A stretch of DNA of 36,679 bases from Zopfochytrium polystomum (taxonomy: Eukaryota; Chytridiomycota; Chytridiomycetes; Chytridiales; Chytridiaceae). The notes below the pieces were generated by a model, which did not search any database, was not told the DNA's origin, and was given only the letters and a program-made list of their open reading frames with translations. Positions 20,357 to 30,127 of this stretch are shown piece by piece (positions within the stretch are counted from its first letter, which is position 1; every line of letters starts with the position of its first letter). The translations under genes were made by a program, and so were the position numbers. The stretch covers positions 1-36,679 of the forward strand of contig JAIVFJ010000473.1 in assembly GCA_025765615.1 (NCBI GenBank), in the 5' to 3' direction.

Positions 20357-22640
20357 GGTATAAAGGAAACACTCTTCCAGTAGTCTACGACTTGAAAACC
20401 CAGAGAATATCGGAACACTTCCATGTCTCCTTTCACGAAAATGTTTTTTCCTGGCATTGTGCGGAACTGGAGACAGTTCCTTCATGACTCCCGCTTGAAC
20501 GAATGGGGACCAGTCCAACCCACAGCTCAGGATTTCCAATATCTTTCCTCCTCGTTGCATACCCCCGCTATATCCACTGATCCAGATGTGGCACATCCTG
20601 ACGCTCTGTTTGACTCACAAGAAGACGATGTACCACCTGCAGAATCACAGGGGGGAGATCTACAGCCAGGTATGCTATACGACGCCTCTGATTCTGAACC
20701 AGAGTCAATACCTGATAAACAGGAAATCCCACCTAGGGAGCGCTCAACTTCCCCTGACATTCTAGCTTTGCCAGAGTCAACAGAGGAGGCAACAAATCCC
20801 CCAATCATACCATGAGAGCCCTCAGGTTTAGGTGACTACCTGGCATTGAAGGCAAACCTTTGTAAACTACGAACAAAACCATCAATTGACACAAGTCCTT
20901 CCACTTACAGTCGGAAAACACTCCGCACTTTAACTGCAAGAATTTGTAAACTACGAATAGCACAGGGACAATTTCGTGAACTCTACCAAACACTCAAAGC
21001 GTACACTGTGCTTGAGCCAGAGGAAGTCACAGCATATCCAACAGAAAGGATCCACCAGCGGGACTTACCGCCACTCCCTGCTTCGCATAAAGAGGCCATG
21101 CGTTCTCCTTTTGCAAAGTATTGGAAGGCAGCTCAACTCTCAGAGATCAATTCAATCACGTCAAAGCACGTCTGGGACCTAGTGGCTTGACCTAAAGGGC
21201 GTAAGATACTCAAGCCCAAATGGGTTTTTGCCTACAAGCTTGACAGTGAAGGGTACCTTGAACGCTTCAAGGCCCGCCTTGTTGGTCGGGGTTACACTCA
21301 GATCTTTGGTCAGGACTACAATAAGACCTTCTCCCCTGTCGTCCGCAGCTCCTCCATAAGGGCAATCCTTGCTATCTCGTTGCTGTTTGACCTCATACTT
21401 GCAGGCCTTGATGTCGAAACTGCATACTTGAACGCCAAACTGGACATTGAAAACTTAATGGAACAACCAGAAGGCTTTGAGATACGTGGTGCACACGGGA
21501 TACTTCTTGTCTGTTTACTCAGGAAGAGTCTGTACAGACTGCACCAGTCCGGTCGACAGTGGTACAAAACAATCCGCGACTTCCTCGTAGAAATTGGATT
21601 ATGCAATTGAAGACTGACCACTGTGTCTTTGTGCAAAGGCACCCTGATGGAAAGGTCAAGACCATCATCACTCTATACGTAGATGACATCCTCATCTTCA
21701 GTCACACTGAAGAAGAAATTGCCAAAATTCTTTCTCTGATCAAATCAAAGTTCAAAATCCGCGAGGACCTCAACCCAAAAGTTGCTGTTGGCATCCAAGT
21801 TGAGAAAATCAAAGATGGAATCTTTATTGCACAGAAAAACTACACACAGCATGTCTTGGAGGAAGCAAACTACTGGTGTGACGATGAAGGCTTACCTGTC
21901 AAAATCAAAGCAACTCCCATGTCCACGACATGGATACACGATGTGGACTCTGGAAAACTTCCACAAAAAGAGTCAGAATACTTCCGAAGCACATTCATGC
22001 AACTTGCTTACCTTGCAAACTTGACGAGCCCTGACATTGCGTATGCTGTGAATACACTTGCACAATACCAGTCCGCTCCAACCCATTCAGATTCCCTTGC
22101 GCTCGACAGATTGCTGCGATATGTCTGCGCTACCTGGGATCATGGACTTTTTCTACCAGAAGGGAGACTCCCAGATGACATGCATCACCAATGCAACGCT
22201 CCCAGAGGTAGAGAAAGCTGTGGGTATTTCTTACCCAGAGTGGGATGAACCACATGGCTACGCTGATGCCAGCTATGCTGAAGAGGATGGACGCAAGTCG
22301 AGGTCAGGGCATGTGTTCATGCTTTGCGGGGAGGCAGAATACTTCTCCCTTACTGAGGGCCATCAAAGAGGCAATCTGGCTACGAATGCTCTTCCAGGAG
22401 CTGGGTATGGATTTAAATAAGCCCACTACTGTTTATGAAGACAATTGTTCAACCATAGCTGTTCCTATGAATCCAATACACCATGGTCGGGTCAAACACT
22501 TTGACGTGAGGTTGCATTTCATACAGGACCACTTGGAGAAAAAGGAGGCTCAACTCATTCATTGCCCAACGGACATGATCATTGCCGACCTTCTCACCAA
22601 AGCTCTTTCCCGCAGCTCATCATGCAAAGCTTACATCACT
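20357..22640 (+). pseudogene. Element D reverse transcriptase-RNase H
   Basis: An acidic, proline-rich linker (20423-20815) precedes RT. After a stop at 21187-21189, RT reads KPKWVFAYKLDSEG, RFKARLVGRGYTQ, GLDVETAYLNAKLD and QSGRQWYKTI. A frame break lies at ~21605, then TLYVDDILIF (the intact YVDD), YLANLTSPDIAYAVNTLA and the RNase H segments TVYEDNCSTIAV, KHFDVRLHFIQDHL and MIIADLLTKALSRS. A further break lies near 22200-22260. The motifs are strong but the frame is broken at least three times. Confidence 0.9.
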
Positions 22641-22883
22641 GATGGGAATTTGCAGTCTCGCCGACCTCCAAGGTGTAAGCGTGGTGCCCACGCTCAAATC
22701 AGCACAATGCTTAGTCTAAAGGCTCTCTCTGGCTTCTCCAGCTACACTTGTGGGTTCATGCAGGTTTTCACAAGTGTAGGGGGGTACATGGGTGGGTTCG
22801 AGTCCCACTGCTTGGCTGGCATTGTTGGACAGCCATGTACTCCAGGAGAAACAGTTGCCCCCTCTCTTTCTTTTGCAGGGGTG
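22641..22883 (+). other. Element D 3' non-coding segment with hairpin and T-arm-like motif
   Basis: A perfect 11-bp inverted repeat CTACACTTGTG/CACAAGTGTAG (22742-22752 and 22769-22779, 16-nt loop) is followed by GGGGGG. At about 22791-22807 GTGGGTTCGAGTCCCAC can fold as a tRNA T-arm, with a 5-bp stem and TTCGAGT loop. No full tRNA cloverleaf could be assembled around it. GCAGGGGTG directly before the LTR at 22884 is the candidate polypurine tract. Confidence 0.55.
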
Positions 22884-23944
22884 TGTTGAGATTCGACCCA
22901 CAGGGTACACTACGCCCGTTACTGATGATCCCTTTGAGAACTCCATCCAATCACAATTGGATGGGGTGTTTGAAGGGCTCAGTAGATTCAATACTTGAAT
23001 GGGGCGCTCGGAAGGGCTAATCTGTTCTCAATAAAAGAGATTGGCAAAGGCGGCTGTTGTTCTAGCTTTGTTCATCCTACCGGTAGGAACAATGCAATTA
23101 GAACATGCACAAAAACGCTCAAACTACGCACTCTGCACATGTAACACAGCACAGCAAGCATGCAGAAGCAGTGTACCACTGCCCCATGCATCGGAATTCC
23201 GCTCCCTGATCTGGAATTCCGCTCTCTGCTTGGGAATTCCGCTCTCTAATCTGGAATTCCAGCTTCCCAGCTGTGCTGTGCAATCTGAGCAATGCAACAG
23301 GCATTCAGGAATGAGGGATTGCACCAATCACTGCATTTCTAAAAGTGATATAAAAACTGAGCTCACCAGAGATTGCACCAATAATTGGATTTCTAAAAAC
23401 AAGGAAAAAAGCGGCTTGTTTCCCAAACAAGCTTCCTGATTTGGAAACATCCAACCCAATTTACAAGCAACTGTTTCTCAAACAAGCTGTAAATTGGTTC
23501 CTGGTGGTACTCAGCCCAGACAAAGTACTCAGCCCAAGGTGGTACTCAGCCCTGGGTGGTACTCAGTCCTGAATGGGTACTTAGCCCAGGCTGGGGATTG
23601 GTGCTCAGCCTGTTTTATCTCATTTCTGTGGCCTGCTCTGTGCAGCCCACTGCTCCCTCTGTTTTCTGATGGCTCCAACCTGCAGGAGTATAAAAGCAGC
23701 TACCTCTCACAGAGATCAAACAAGGAATCCAACCCCCTCCTTGCTGCTTCGACAGAATCCAGTGCAAAACAAGCCAATCTCTCTTCCTCCATTCATTTGC
23801 TCTCTCTTCCATCTCTGCCCACTCACTCCTCTCTCCTCTCTCCATCCTCTCACTCCTCTCCCTTTCCTATCATCACTGCTCTCTCTCTCTCTCTCTCTTC
23901 ATCCCCACACACACCATGCCCTCCAGTCCTGGGTGGGATTTCAT
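22884..23944 (+). repeat. LTR of element D family (1061 bp)
   Basis: It has the same ends and length as the solo LTR at 7561-8621. The flanking pentamers (GGGTG before, CAAAG after) do not match, so it is not a simple solo insertion. It closes element D on its left, while on its right it is followed by what looks like a leader and gag start of the same family. TATAAAAG is at 23689-23696, and the GGAATTCC and GGTACTCAGCCC repeat sets recur at about 23193-23263 and 23507-23587. Confidence 0.9.
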
Positions 23945-24222
23945 CACAAAGCTACCTACAAGCCGTTGGCCACACTTGTACGCTCGAACAGGGCCCTGCT
24001 GCTCTTACAAGAAAAGGGTTTCTGACTCTAAACAAGACCAACCTGTCTGTGAGCACCGGCTCACCAGCTACTTTAAGGCAACAAAGGGCTCTTGGCTCTC
24101 TACAAGAAAAGGGCTACTGCTCTAAACAAGTCCACTGGTCCACCAAGCCGCTACCTAGCATGTCTTCTTCAACCCCCAAGGCTGTCCGCTTCTCTTCTTA
24201 CAGCTACCAGGCTTGGGAACTG
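23945..24222 (+). pseudogene. D-family leader and truncated gag start
   Basis: After the LTR comes ~215 bp with two imperfect ~40-bp repeats (24001-24040 and 24095-24134, around TACAAGAAAAGGG and TCTAAACAAG). ATG at 24160 then opens MSSSTPKAVRFSSYSYQAWE, which resembles copia Gag N-termini. Coding is lost at ~24225, where a reversed integrase fragment begins. This suggests a second D-family copy sharing the LTR, or a tandem formed by LTR recombination. Confidence 0.55.
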
Positions 24223-24225
24223 CAT

Positions 24226-24624
24226 GTGGAAGAAGTATTGATGATATCTACTGCATGTCGAATCGCGTATCCCCACCATGACCATGGTGAACCAGCATGT
24301 CTTAGAAGGGATTGTGTGACATCCATGACTGTTCGAACTGCTCGCTCTGCTTTCCCATTCATCTTAATGGCCTCTGGTAGTGCTTCTGACTTTCTCCGAA
24401 GGTTTGTCGACCAGAGATAATTACTTGCATAGTCAATGGCAATGAGAGCAAAGCCATATTGTCCTCGAAACTTTGGTTTGACTTCCACTAGATCAAAGGC
24501 TAAATGTTCACCTGGTAGTTTATCTGGAGGATCTGTATGTGGAATAGCAGCACGAGTCTGTTTGGCAATAATGCAGGCCTTACATGGTTCTTCAAGCAAG
24601 TTCAGCTTAATGTCAGGAAAGCCA
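24226..24624 (-). pseudogene. C-family integrase fragment with internal deletion
   Basis: On the minus strand it begins in the zinc-binding end (CKACIIAKQTRAAIPH), continues LAFDLVEVKPKFRG and ends with WSWWGYAIRHAVDIINT. It is almost identical to 13960-14490 of element C. About 54 residues, including the second catalytic Asp, are missing at 24362/24363 (EAIK joined to NGKAERAVR). No LTR or target duplication is visible at its ends. Confidence 0.9.
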
Positions 24625-26472
24625 ACTGTTCCTGACATCGGCGCTGGCTTGTGCTGTTGACAAATACTCTGGGTATTTAAGTGGAACAGAAACCTGGTGT
24701 CAACAGTTTTCCTCCTCCTCTGCTCAAGCAGATAATATAGGAGAGGTTTTTACCCTGTGCCAGTCACGCTTGCCTAGCAACTATTACAGCGTGTATATCA
24801 TCATCATGTATCAATAATTCATAACAGAGTTTTTCTCCTTTCTCTCCTAGTTGGGGAGAAGGGCCACCCACAAACACACATCTCCACTTCATTCACTCCT
24901 TCCACTCACTCACTCAGAGTAGACTGTTTACAAAAGGCAGGAGTGGGCTCAGTTGAAATGTCAGGGGGCTCAGCAGGAGATGGGCGACAGAGTGGCTCTT
25001 GCTTGTTGGCATGAGGGAAGTTGTATTGTGTGGTGAAGCCAGATAATGCCTGCAACAAGTTTTACGCAGCGGAGGTGGTCAATCCATCTAGAAGAAGCCT
25101 TGGTGCCCAAAAGCCAGATGCCTGGGCAAGTGTCAGAGATGAAGGAGGTGGCTGGGAGGATCTGTTGTGGGAGGATTGGTGACGAGGTTGGGTCGGAAGT
25201 TGAGGGCACAGATGATGCCAGCTTGCCTGCGTTCCTAGGAAGGAGTCGAACCCTCAGGCCTCCAACTAGGGCTCAACTTACACAGTAGGTATCATGAAAC
25301 CTTAAGCATGCTTAGCATACTGACAGCTGCTCTCATCAGTCATTTTTCAGTCAGTATAGCCCACTTTCATGGGCATCACTCAACTGAACTACGACAGCCC
25401 AAGGTAGCACACCAGAGTTGCCTCCCTGAGTTGAATGCTCGCCCTTCCCGTTATTTGAGCTCTCTCGCCACAGCCAGCCACTGGGCCATGACTAACTGAT
25501 CCGGGGGTCCCTTAAAGGAGGGGCTGGGGTGTCCTTATTGGATGGTTTTAGAGCAATTCCACTTTTGCTTCGGTCCCCAAGGATACAGCAGGTGTTAGGC
25601 CACTGCACTGTGCTGCTCCCCGAAGGCGGTGGTTCCTTGGCTGCCGTTCAGTGAGCGGCTGCGATCTGTCTGTCCTACCGTTTGGCTACAAACTGTTTGT
25701 TCCTGTTGCTGGCGATGACAAGATTCCTCACCGCCCACACAGTGCGAGCACCGGCCGCCCTGTCCCTCCCACCGTGCTACAAATCGCTCTTGCCGTTCGT
25801 TTTGCAAGATAAAACTCCTATTACCCTTTTGTCTCTTTTACTCTGCGGTTGCGTTGCACCCTTGGGAGCCCTTCCATTTCCCCTCACTCCATTTGGCGGC
25901 TGCAACAGTTGGCAGCGCTCCTCCTCCAATCCCTCAGAGGATTGTCCCTCTGAACCTTCATTCTTTGTGATTGAAAATTTGAAACCCCTGTAAACAGATG
26001 AATAGGGATACTTCGTAGACTAGGCAAGTAGTGGGGTTGAAACACCCCCAAGACATTAGCCCAATAAAGTTAGTTTTGGCCCATTATTTGCTTTCCTTCA
26101 CTCTATGGCCCACAACCTGGGGTCAAAGCAGTGAGTTATAGTCTCACAGAATGCATAAGGAGCGCTATCAGAGGGAAGATAGAACGCTGATGACTTAGAG
26201 TTGACAGAGTGGAGCTGAGGTGGGATGAGGTTGAGTTGTCCCTCGCCCCAACCAATCAAACACTTTTGTCAAAAAATGAAAGTTACCTTCAAAAGAAACT
26301 TGTATTTTTTTCTGAGAAAAATACAGATATAAACTGAGTCCAGTTCTCCAAGCAATTGGGTTCCGGTTCTATGACACACAAACACACACACACACCAAAA
26401 AAATGTGGATTCTGGTCTATTGGAAGGGGGTTTATTTGAGTTTGAGTCTAAGAACGAGACAACTTCAGAGCC
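24625..26472. other. Non-coding region, probable repeat remnants
   Basis: No convincing coding region is seen. CTGTTGACA (24654-24662) and TGTCAACAG (24698-24706) form a 9-bp inverted repeat around TATTTAAG, which may be part of an old LTR starting TGTTGACAAATA, but no end could be fixed. At about 25234-25250 the minus strand has a T-arm-like GAGGGTTCGACTCCTTC without a full tRNA. A CA microsatellite lies near 26379-26396. Confidence 0.5.
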
Positions 26473-27634
26473 CTAGTCCAGCTCTTCCAGCCTGTTATCC
26501 CTCCTATGCTGGCGCAACTGGTCTTGCTCGGCCCACGACTGCATCATGTCCGCACCCAAAAATGACACACCAACCACTGGCTCATCCCAGCGGGACCGCA
26601 CGCGCTCTGTCGATGGTCCTGACCAACCAGAGGACGCATTTGTAGGCTGCTGGCTCCACAACGGGGTGGAAGCACTGGTCAAGGATGGTGAGGGGCCGAT
26701 GAACGTCGTTGCCTCGCTTCGAGATGAGCGCGCCCCCGCCCCCCGCCCACCGACATTAGTTGGAGGAACTACGGTCTCACCGTCACTCATGGCGGCCAAG
26801 TCATCAATGGCGGCGTCCCCGTGTATGTCAACGGAGCCCGTGGCGCTACCGCTGGACGCTGCGGCTGCTGCGGCTGCCAAACGCAGCCGAATGGCCTCCT
26901 CCCTGCGTTCGGCCTCTTCCATCATCCTCAGCCCTTCTGAGGCGTCCCATCGTCTTCGACCCGCCTTCGCACCGCTTCCAGGAAAGGCGCTGCCAACAGT
27001 GGGGGCTGCCTCGTTGGTTGGTGCAGCCGGCCCGGGGGCAGCTTTGGTGTGTCGGACTAGAGGCGTTGGCGCAGCAGTCGAAGTGGCACCGACCCAAGCC
27101 GGCTTGTCGTCTGAGACAACGGCAGCAGAAGCATCTGCACGAGTCCCATCACTACTCCGATCTTGGCTGCGTTCTACATCACCGTGGTCGCTCGTCTCGT
27201 GGTTTTCCGTGCCGTTACTGGCGTCAGCGTTGGCGATAGTCCACCCCGCCGGAATGACCTTGCGTCCGGTCCACGATGGATCGTCTATGAACAGCGGCTT
27301 CGGCTTACGCGGTGCTGGAGTATTGCTGGCCGCCTGCTCCTCGCTATCTGCCTGGGGTTTCTTTTTTTTCCGCTGGCGCCTCTTCTTCTTCTTTTCTGAG
27401 GTTGATGCGGTTGCGGTCCCGGTCGTCCCCTCAATATCCCCATCACGGTCTGAGTCAACTTCTGGGCCCAAAGCTGGAATCGTCCACATTGGTCGCGACC
27501 GAAACGTTTCCACCCTCCACAACGGTGGCTTCAGCGACATGAATCACCGCAGCGGCGGCGGCATCGCCGGCTGCTTCTTGCTGACGGGCCGCCAAGGAGG
27601 ATGCGGACAGCGAGTCTGAGATGGGGACGGTCAT
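26473..27634 (-). CDS. Basic low-complexity protein with two RWD motifs, function unknown
   Basis: I propose a start at ATG 27634 (MTVPISDSLSASSLAARQQE). Its frame and the long downstream frame (to TAG-side end 26473) join if a 40-nt intron at 27474-27513 is removed (phase 1 at both ends, weak GTGGAA donor, CCAG acceptor), giving 373 codons. A one-base assembly error near 27465 is the alternative. Seen in the product: a Lys/Arg cluster EKKKKRRQRKKKKPQ (nuclear-localisation-like), PLFIDDPSWTGRKVIPAGW, GRRRWDASEG followed by a short charged helix, an Ala run, and near the C-terminus RVRSRWDEPVVGVSFLGADM. R-x-R-W-D motifs recall UHM-ligand motifs of splicing factors such as SF3B1. That is a resemblance only; the family is not recognised. 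Confidence 0.6.
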
Positions 27635-28140
27635 TACAGCGAGTGCTGGGGCGGCGCGGTGTGCTGCTTGAGCTTCAGCGTGTCGTGCTGAAGCGTTGTC
27701 GGGTGGCCTGCTCCGCTAATACAAAAGAAAAACAAAGAAAACAAAAAAAAAAAACTAACAAATATAAATCCCACTGCTAGGAGAAAAGCCTCTGAGGCTG
27801 GAATTTGAGGTCGTTGGCCCTCACGGCACAGGCGGCCAGTCGCACACATCCACACACTGCACACACACACACACGAGCTACAGCCTTCAGCGAAAAAGAA
27901 ATAGAAAGGAAAAGAAAATGAGAAAAAAAAGAACATAAGGCCGAGAGGGAGGGAGGATTTGGGCGCGCCCCGACGCGAAGTGGGTTGGATGGAAAGGAAC
28001 GTGGCTACTATTCGAGACAAGGAAACGACAGGAGGTTCAGCTGCCTAATGCTGCAGGCAAAAGACGACACAGCATGCTTGATCTTCATCGCGAGCCGTTC
28101 TTCGATCTCCACGAGACGAACCTTTTGACAGAAAATAAGA
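27635..28140. other. Intergenic region, A-rich and CA-repeat sequence
   Basis: This lies between two minus-strand genes. It holds A-rich runs (27720-27760, 27895-27935) and a CA microsatellite near 27851-27877. No gene is supported. It should contain the promoter of the RWD-motif gene and the 3' end of the septin gene. Confidence 0.6.
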
Positions 28141-29665
28141 TCACTGAAGTATGACGCACTCAAACAAAACTTTGGGGACATTGGCACCCCACCTTTCCGC
28201 GGAAATCTCCCTTAGGTCATCGATGTGGCTGAAAAACACGGCCCGTTTCAGAACTTCAAATTCGTTGACGGCTCCTGCAAGGGACCCTGGCGGCGCAGCT
28301 TTCGTGCTTGCTACCACAAAGGGAATTCCTCCTGGCGTCTCGGACTTCGCCAGGTCTATCAGCTCTTCCATCGACATGCCAAAACCATACACAGGAATCT
28401 TGTTCTTCACAAGCTCCTCCAAGATGGAAACCTTGAGCGCAAAAGCATCCCTCGGGCGGACTGTGTCGCCTTTGAGAAGGACCGGTACAATTGAAACGTA
28501 GCTGGAAAGCTGCCGCATGAATTCGAGGTCCACTGGCTTCAACCGATGGAGGATTCCATAGAGGCATACGTCAGTGTGGGAGTGACAACCCGTTCCACTG
28601 TTAAGGAATTTAACGAGGTTTGGGATGGCCGTCTTCTTCGCAAAGATCTTGTCTGTCTGCCTGAACTGGGTGACGTGGTAATCCACTATGGGCTTGATGA
28701 TCATGTTCGCGTCTAGGAACGAACCGAAACCCGGCGTGTCGACGAAAGTGAGGTTAAAGGGCTCTTCGCCAGTGTGGAGCTCAGACGGAAGGATAGTTGA
28801 AGCGCGGAGCTCCTTGATCGTAGGAATGCCATCAACCGGAGGGATCGGATCTTTATCGACAACCTCCGTCGACGAGAAGAATGCTTCAATCAGGGAGGTC
28901 TTTTGTTGTGTGAGAGAACAGAGTGGCGCTTTCGATGGGACTGTTACCTTGCCAATCCCCGAGTCACCACCGACGAGGATTTTGAGCGCCCCGATGTTGC
29001 TCGCCACCTTCTCTCGGCCCTCTCGGCCCGCATTAATGGACCGAAGCCTCGCTTTTGCGTACTCCTGCTTCTCCCGCTCGCTCATGTCCGCACGATTTGC
29101 GGGAAGTGCCAAGACGGTCGGAACAGTCTTGGCTTCACCATGAGAGAGGCACCACGCTTGACTGCAGTCCCTGATGTCGCCTTAAGACCAACATCCTCGA
29201 CAAACGGAATAATAAAGTTGCTGGGAATTAGTCCTTCCTGCTTCGTTTTCTCCTTGACTGCGAGACACCAGCCTGCGTAAACAGCTATGTCAGCAACAAC
29301 CGCACGGAAGCTGATCGGCAGAAATTACCATCGTCGTATGCCTCTTGGACGACAACCACGTCGCCAACGATGATGTAGAGTTCGTCTTTCGGCACAGATA
29401 TGCGTTGGGGGATACGAGGAAGCAGTTATGAAGAGTTCAATGTTAACCGCGAAGGATCAGGCGTCGAAGTCAACGTCCGGAAAGATGAAAGGGGGGCATT
29501 GGATGTATGAGGCGAGAGAGCAGCTAGCTGGGTGTCCCCCGCAGCAGCACTCACTCACTCACCCGACTGCGTGGGAACGTGCGTCGAGATGACCGAGTAG
29601 CGCACGCCGACCTTTGGCGGCGTTGGCAGCGAGGACGCCGATGACGATGAGGAAGAAGAGGCCAT
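28141..29665 (-). CDS. SH3-septin fusion protein (five exons, 399 aa)
   Basis: Proposed exons (minus strand): 29665-29563, 29385-29329, 29272-29206, 29161-28948 and 28899-28141; total 1200 nt, in frame. Exons 1-3 build an SH3 domain (residues ~20-75): YSVISTHVPTQSDELYIIVGD, then DDGWCLAVK and GLIPSNFI, with the ALYDY-type, DDGW and PSN elements. The rest is a septin GTPase: GDSGIGKTS (P-loop, 141-149), DTPG (201-204), LLKGD at the G4 position (KGD instead of the usual AKAD), and a short C-terminus without a coiled coil. Septins bind GTP and assemble filaments at membranes; SH3 domains bind proline-rich peptides. The weakest splice call is the 44-nt intron 29162-29205 (GTTTGT donor) joining the two domains. 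The C-terminal end may continue in another exon beyond 28141. Confidence 0.75.
28900..28947 (-). other. 48-nt in-frame intron splitting the septin P-loop
   Basis: The coding sequence GGC AAG is followed by GTAACAG and ends CAACAAAAG before ACC TCC. Removal restores GDSGIGK-TSLIEAF, the septin G1 motif. The intron is a multiple of three without stops, so retention would insert 16 residues between Lys and Thr of the P-loop. Confidence 0.88.
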
Positions 29666-30127
29666 ATCCTGGTGTGTTCGTTGTTTCTGATGTGTCTGTC
29701 TATCTGTCTGTCTGTCCGACTACCTCTCGCTCTGTCTGCCTTCTCCCTCTGCCTTCTGTATGATTGCCGATTTAATGCTGGTTCGGTTTCTGAGCTGGTT
29801 CAGAGTTTGTAATTTAGTCGGTGGCTGCGACGTTGAGTGGCTTCGCGTGAGTCTGACTTGACTGTCTCTCGTCGAGCGTGCTCTTTTCGCGTGGAGCGAC
29901 AGAGCGAGAGCTTTAATTTGCTGGAAACTGGCCGCAACATCTCTCTGTTCTCTGTCTGTCTCTATCTCTCTCTCTCTCTCTCCCACACACGCACACACTC
30001 TCCCTCAACACCTGCGCGCCTTTTCTGGCTCAAGTGCCGTCGCCCCTTTTCCCTAAACTCACTAAACGCAACGCGAACGCTTGGCTGTGCCGGAGCAGCA
30101 GCATTATTTACGTAGCTCAGAGAGGCA
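29666..30127. promoter_or_regulatory. Shared divergent promoter region
   Basis: These 462 bp separate the start codons of the SH3-septin gene (-) and the membrane-protein gene (+). The region contains TCTG/TC-rich stretches (29693-29716, 29940-29983) and a CA run, but no clear TATA box. Bidirectional control is inferred from the head-to-head layout only. Confidence 0.5.

Larger units (their letters stand above)
17929..23944 (+). mobile_element. Element D: Ty1/copia retrotransposon of a second family, right part
   Basis: The left part is at 3197-3642. The right part carries the rest of gag, protease (DSGAS), integrase, RT and RNase H in copia order, then a 1061-bp LTR. Protein motifs and LTR differ from A/B/C, so it is a separate family. 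Several nonsense codons and frame breaks are present (for example TAG at 19742-19744 and a stop at 21187), so it is not autonomous. Being interrupted by B and A, D is the oldest layer of the nest. Confidence 0.88.

Noticed and set aside
22791..22807. tRNA gene suggested by GTGGGTTCGAGTCCCAC
   Set aside because: Only the T-arm is present; no acceptor stem, D-arm or anticodon arm could be paired around it.
23494..24420. 308-codon plus-strand frame in and after the D LTR
   Set aside because: It is mostly LTR sequence with repeat-derived residues and then antisense integrase; only the part from ATG 24160 resembles a Gag start.
25234..25250. tRNA gene on the minus strand suggested by GAGGGTTCGACTCC
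   Set aside because: The acceptor strand after the T-arm has no complementary 5' strand at tRNA distance.
26546..27619. Long plus-strand frame of 357 codons
   Set aside because: It is the antisense shadow of the RWD-motif gene; the minus strand has the charged, motif-bearing protein, while the plus frame is Ala/Ser/Pro filler.
27635..28020. Open frame on the minus strand (128 codons) with a hydrophobic stretch
   Set aside because: It is made of T-rich and CA-repeat sequence, has no conserved motif and lies between genes; the hydrophobic run follows from A-rich DNA read backwards.
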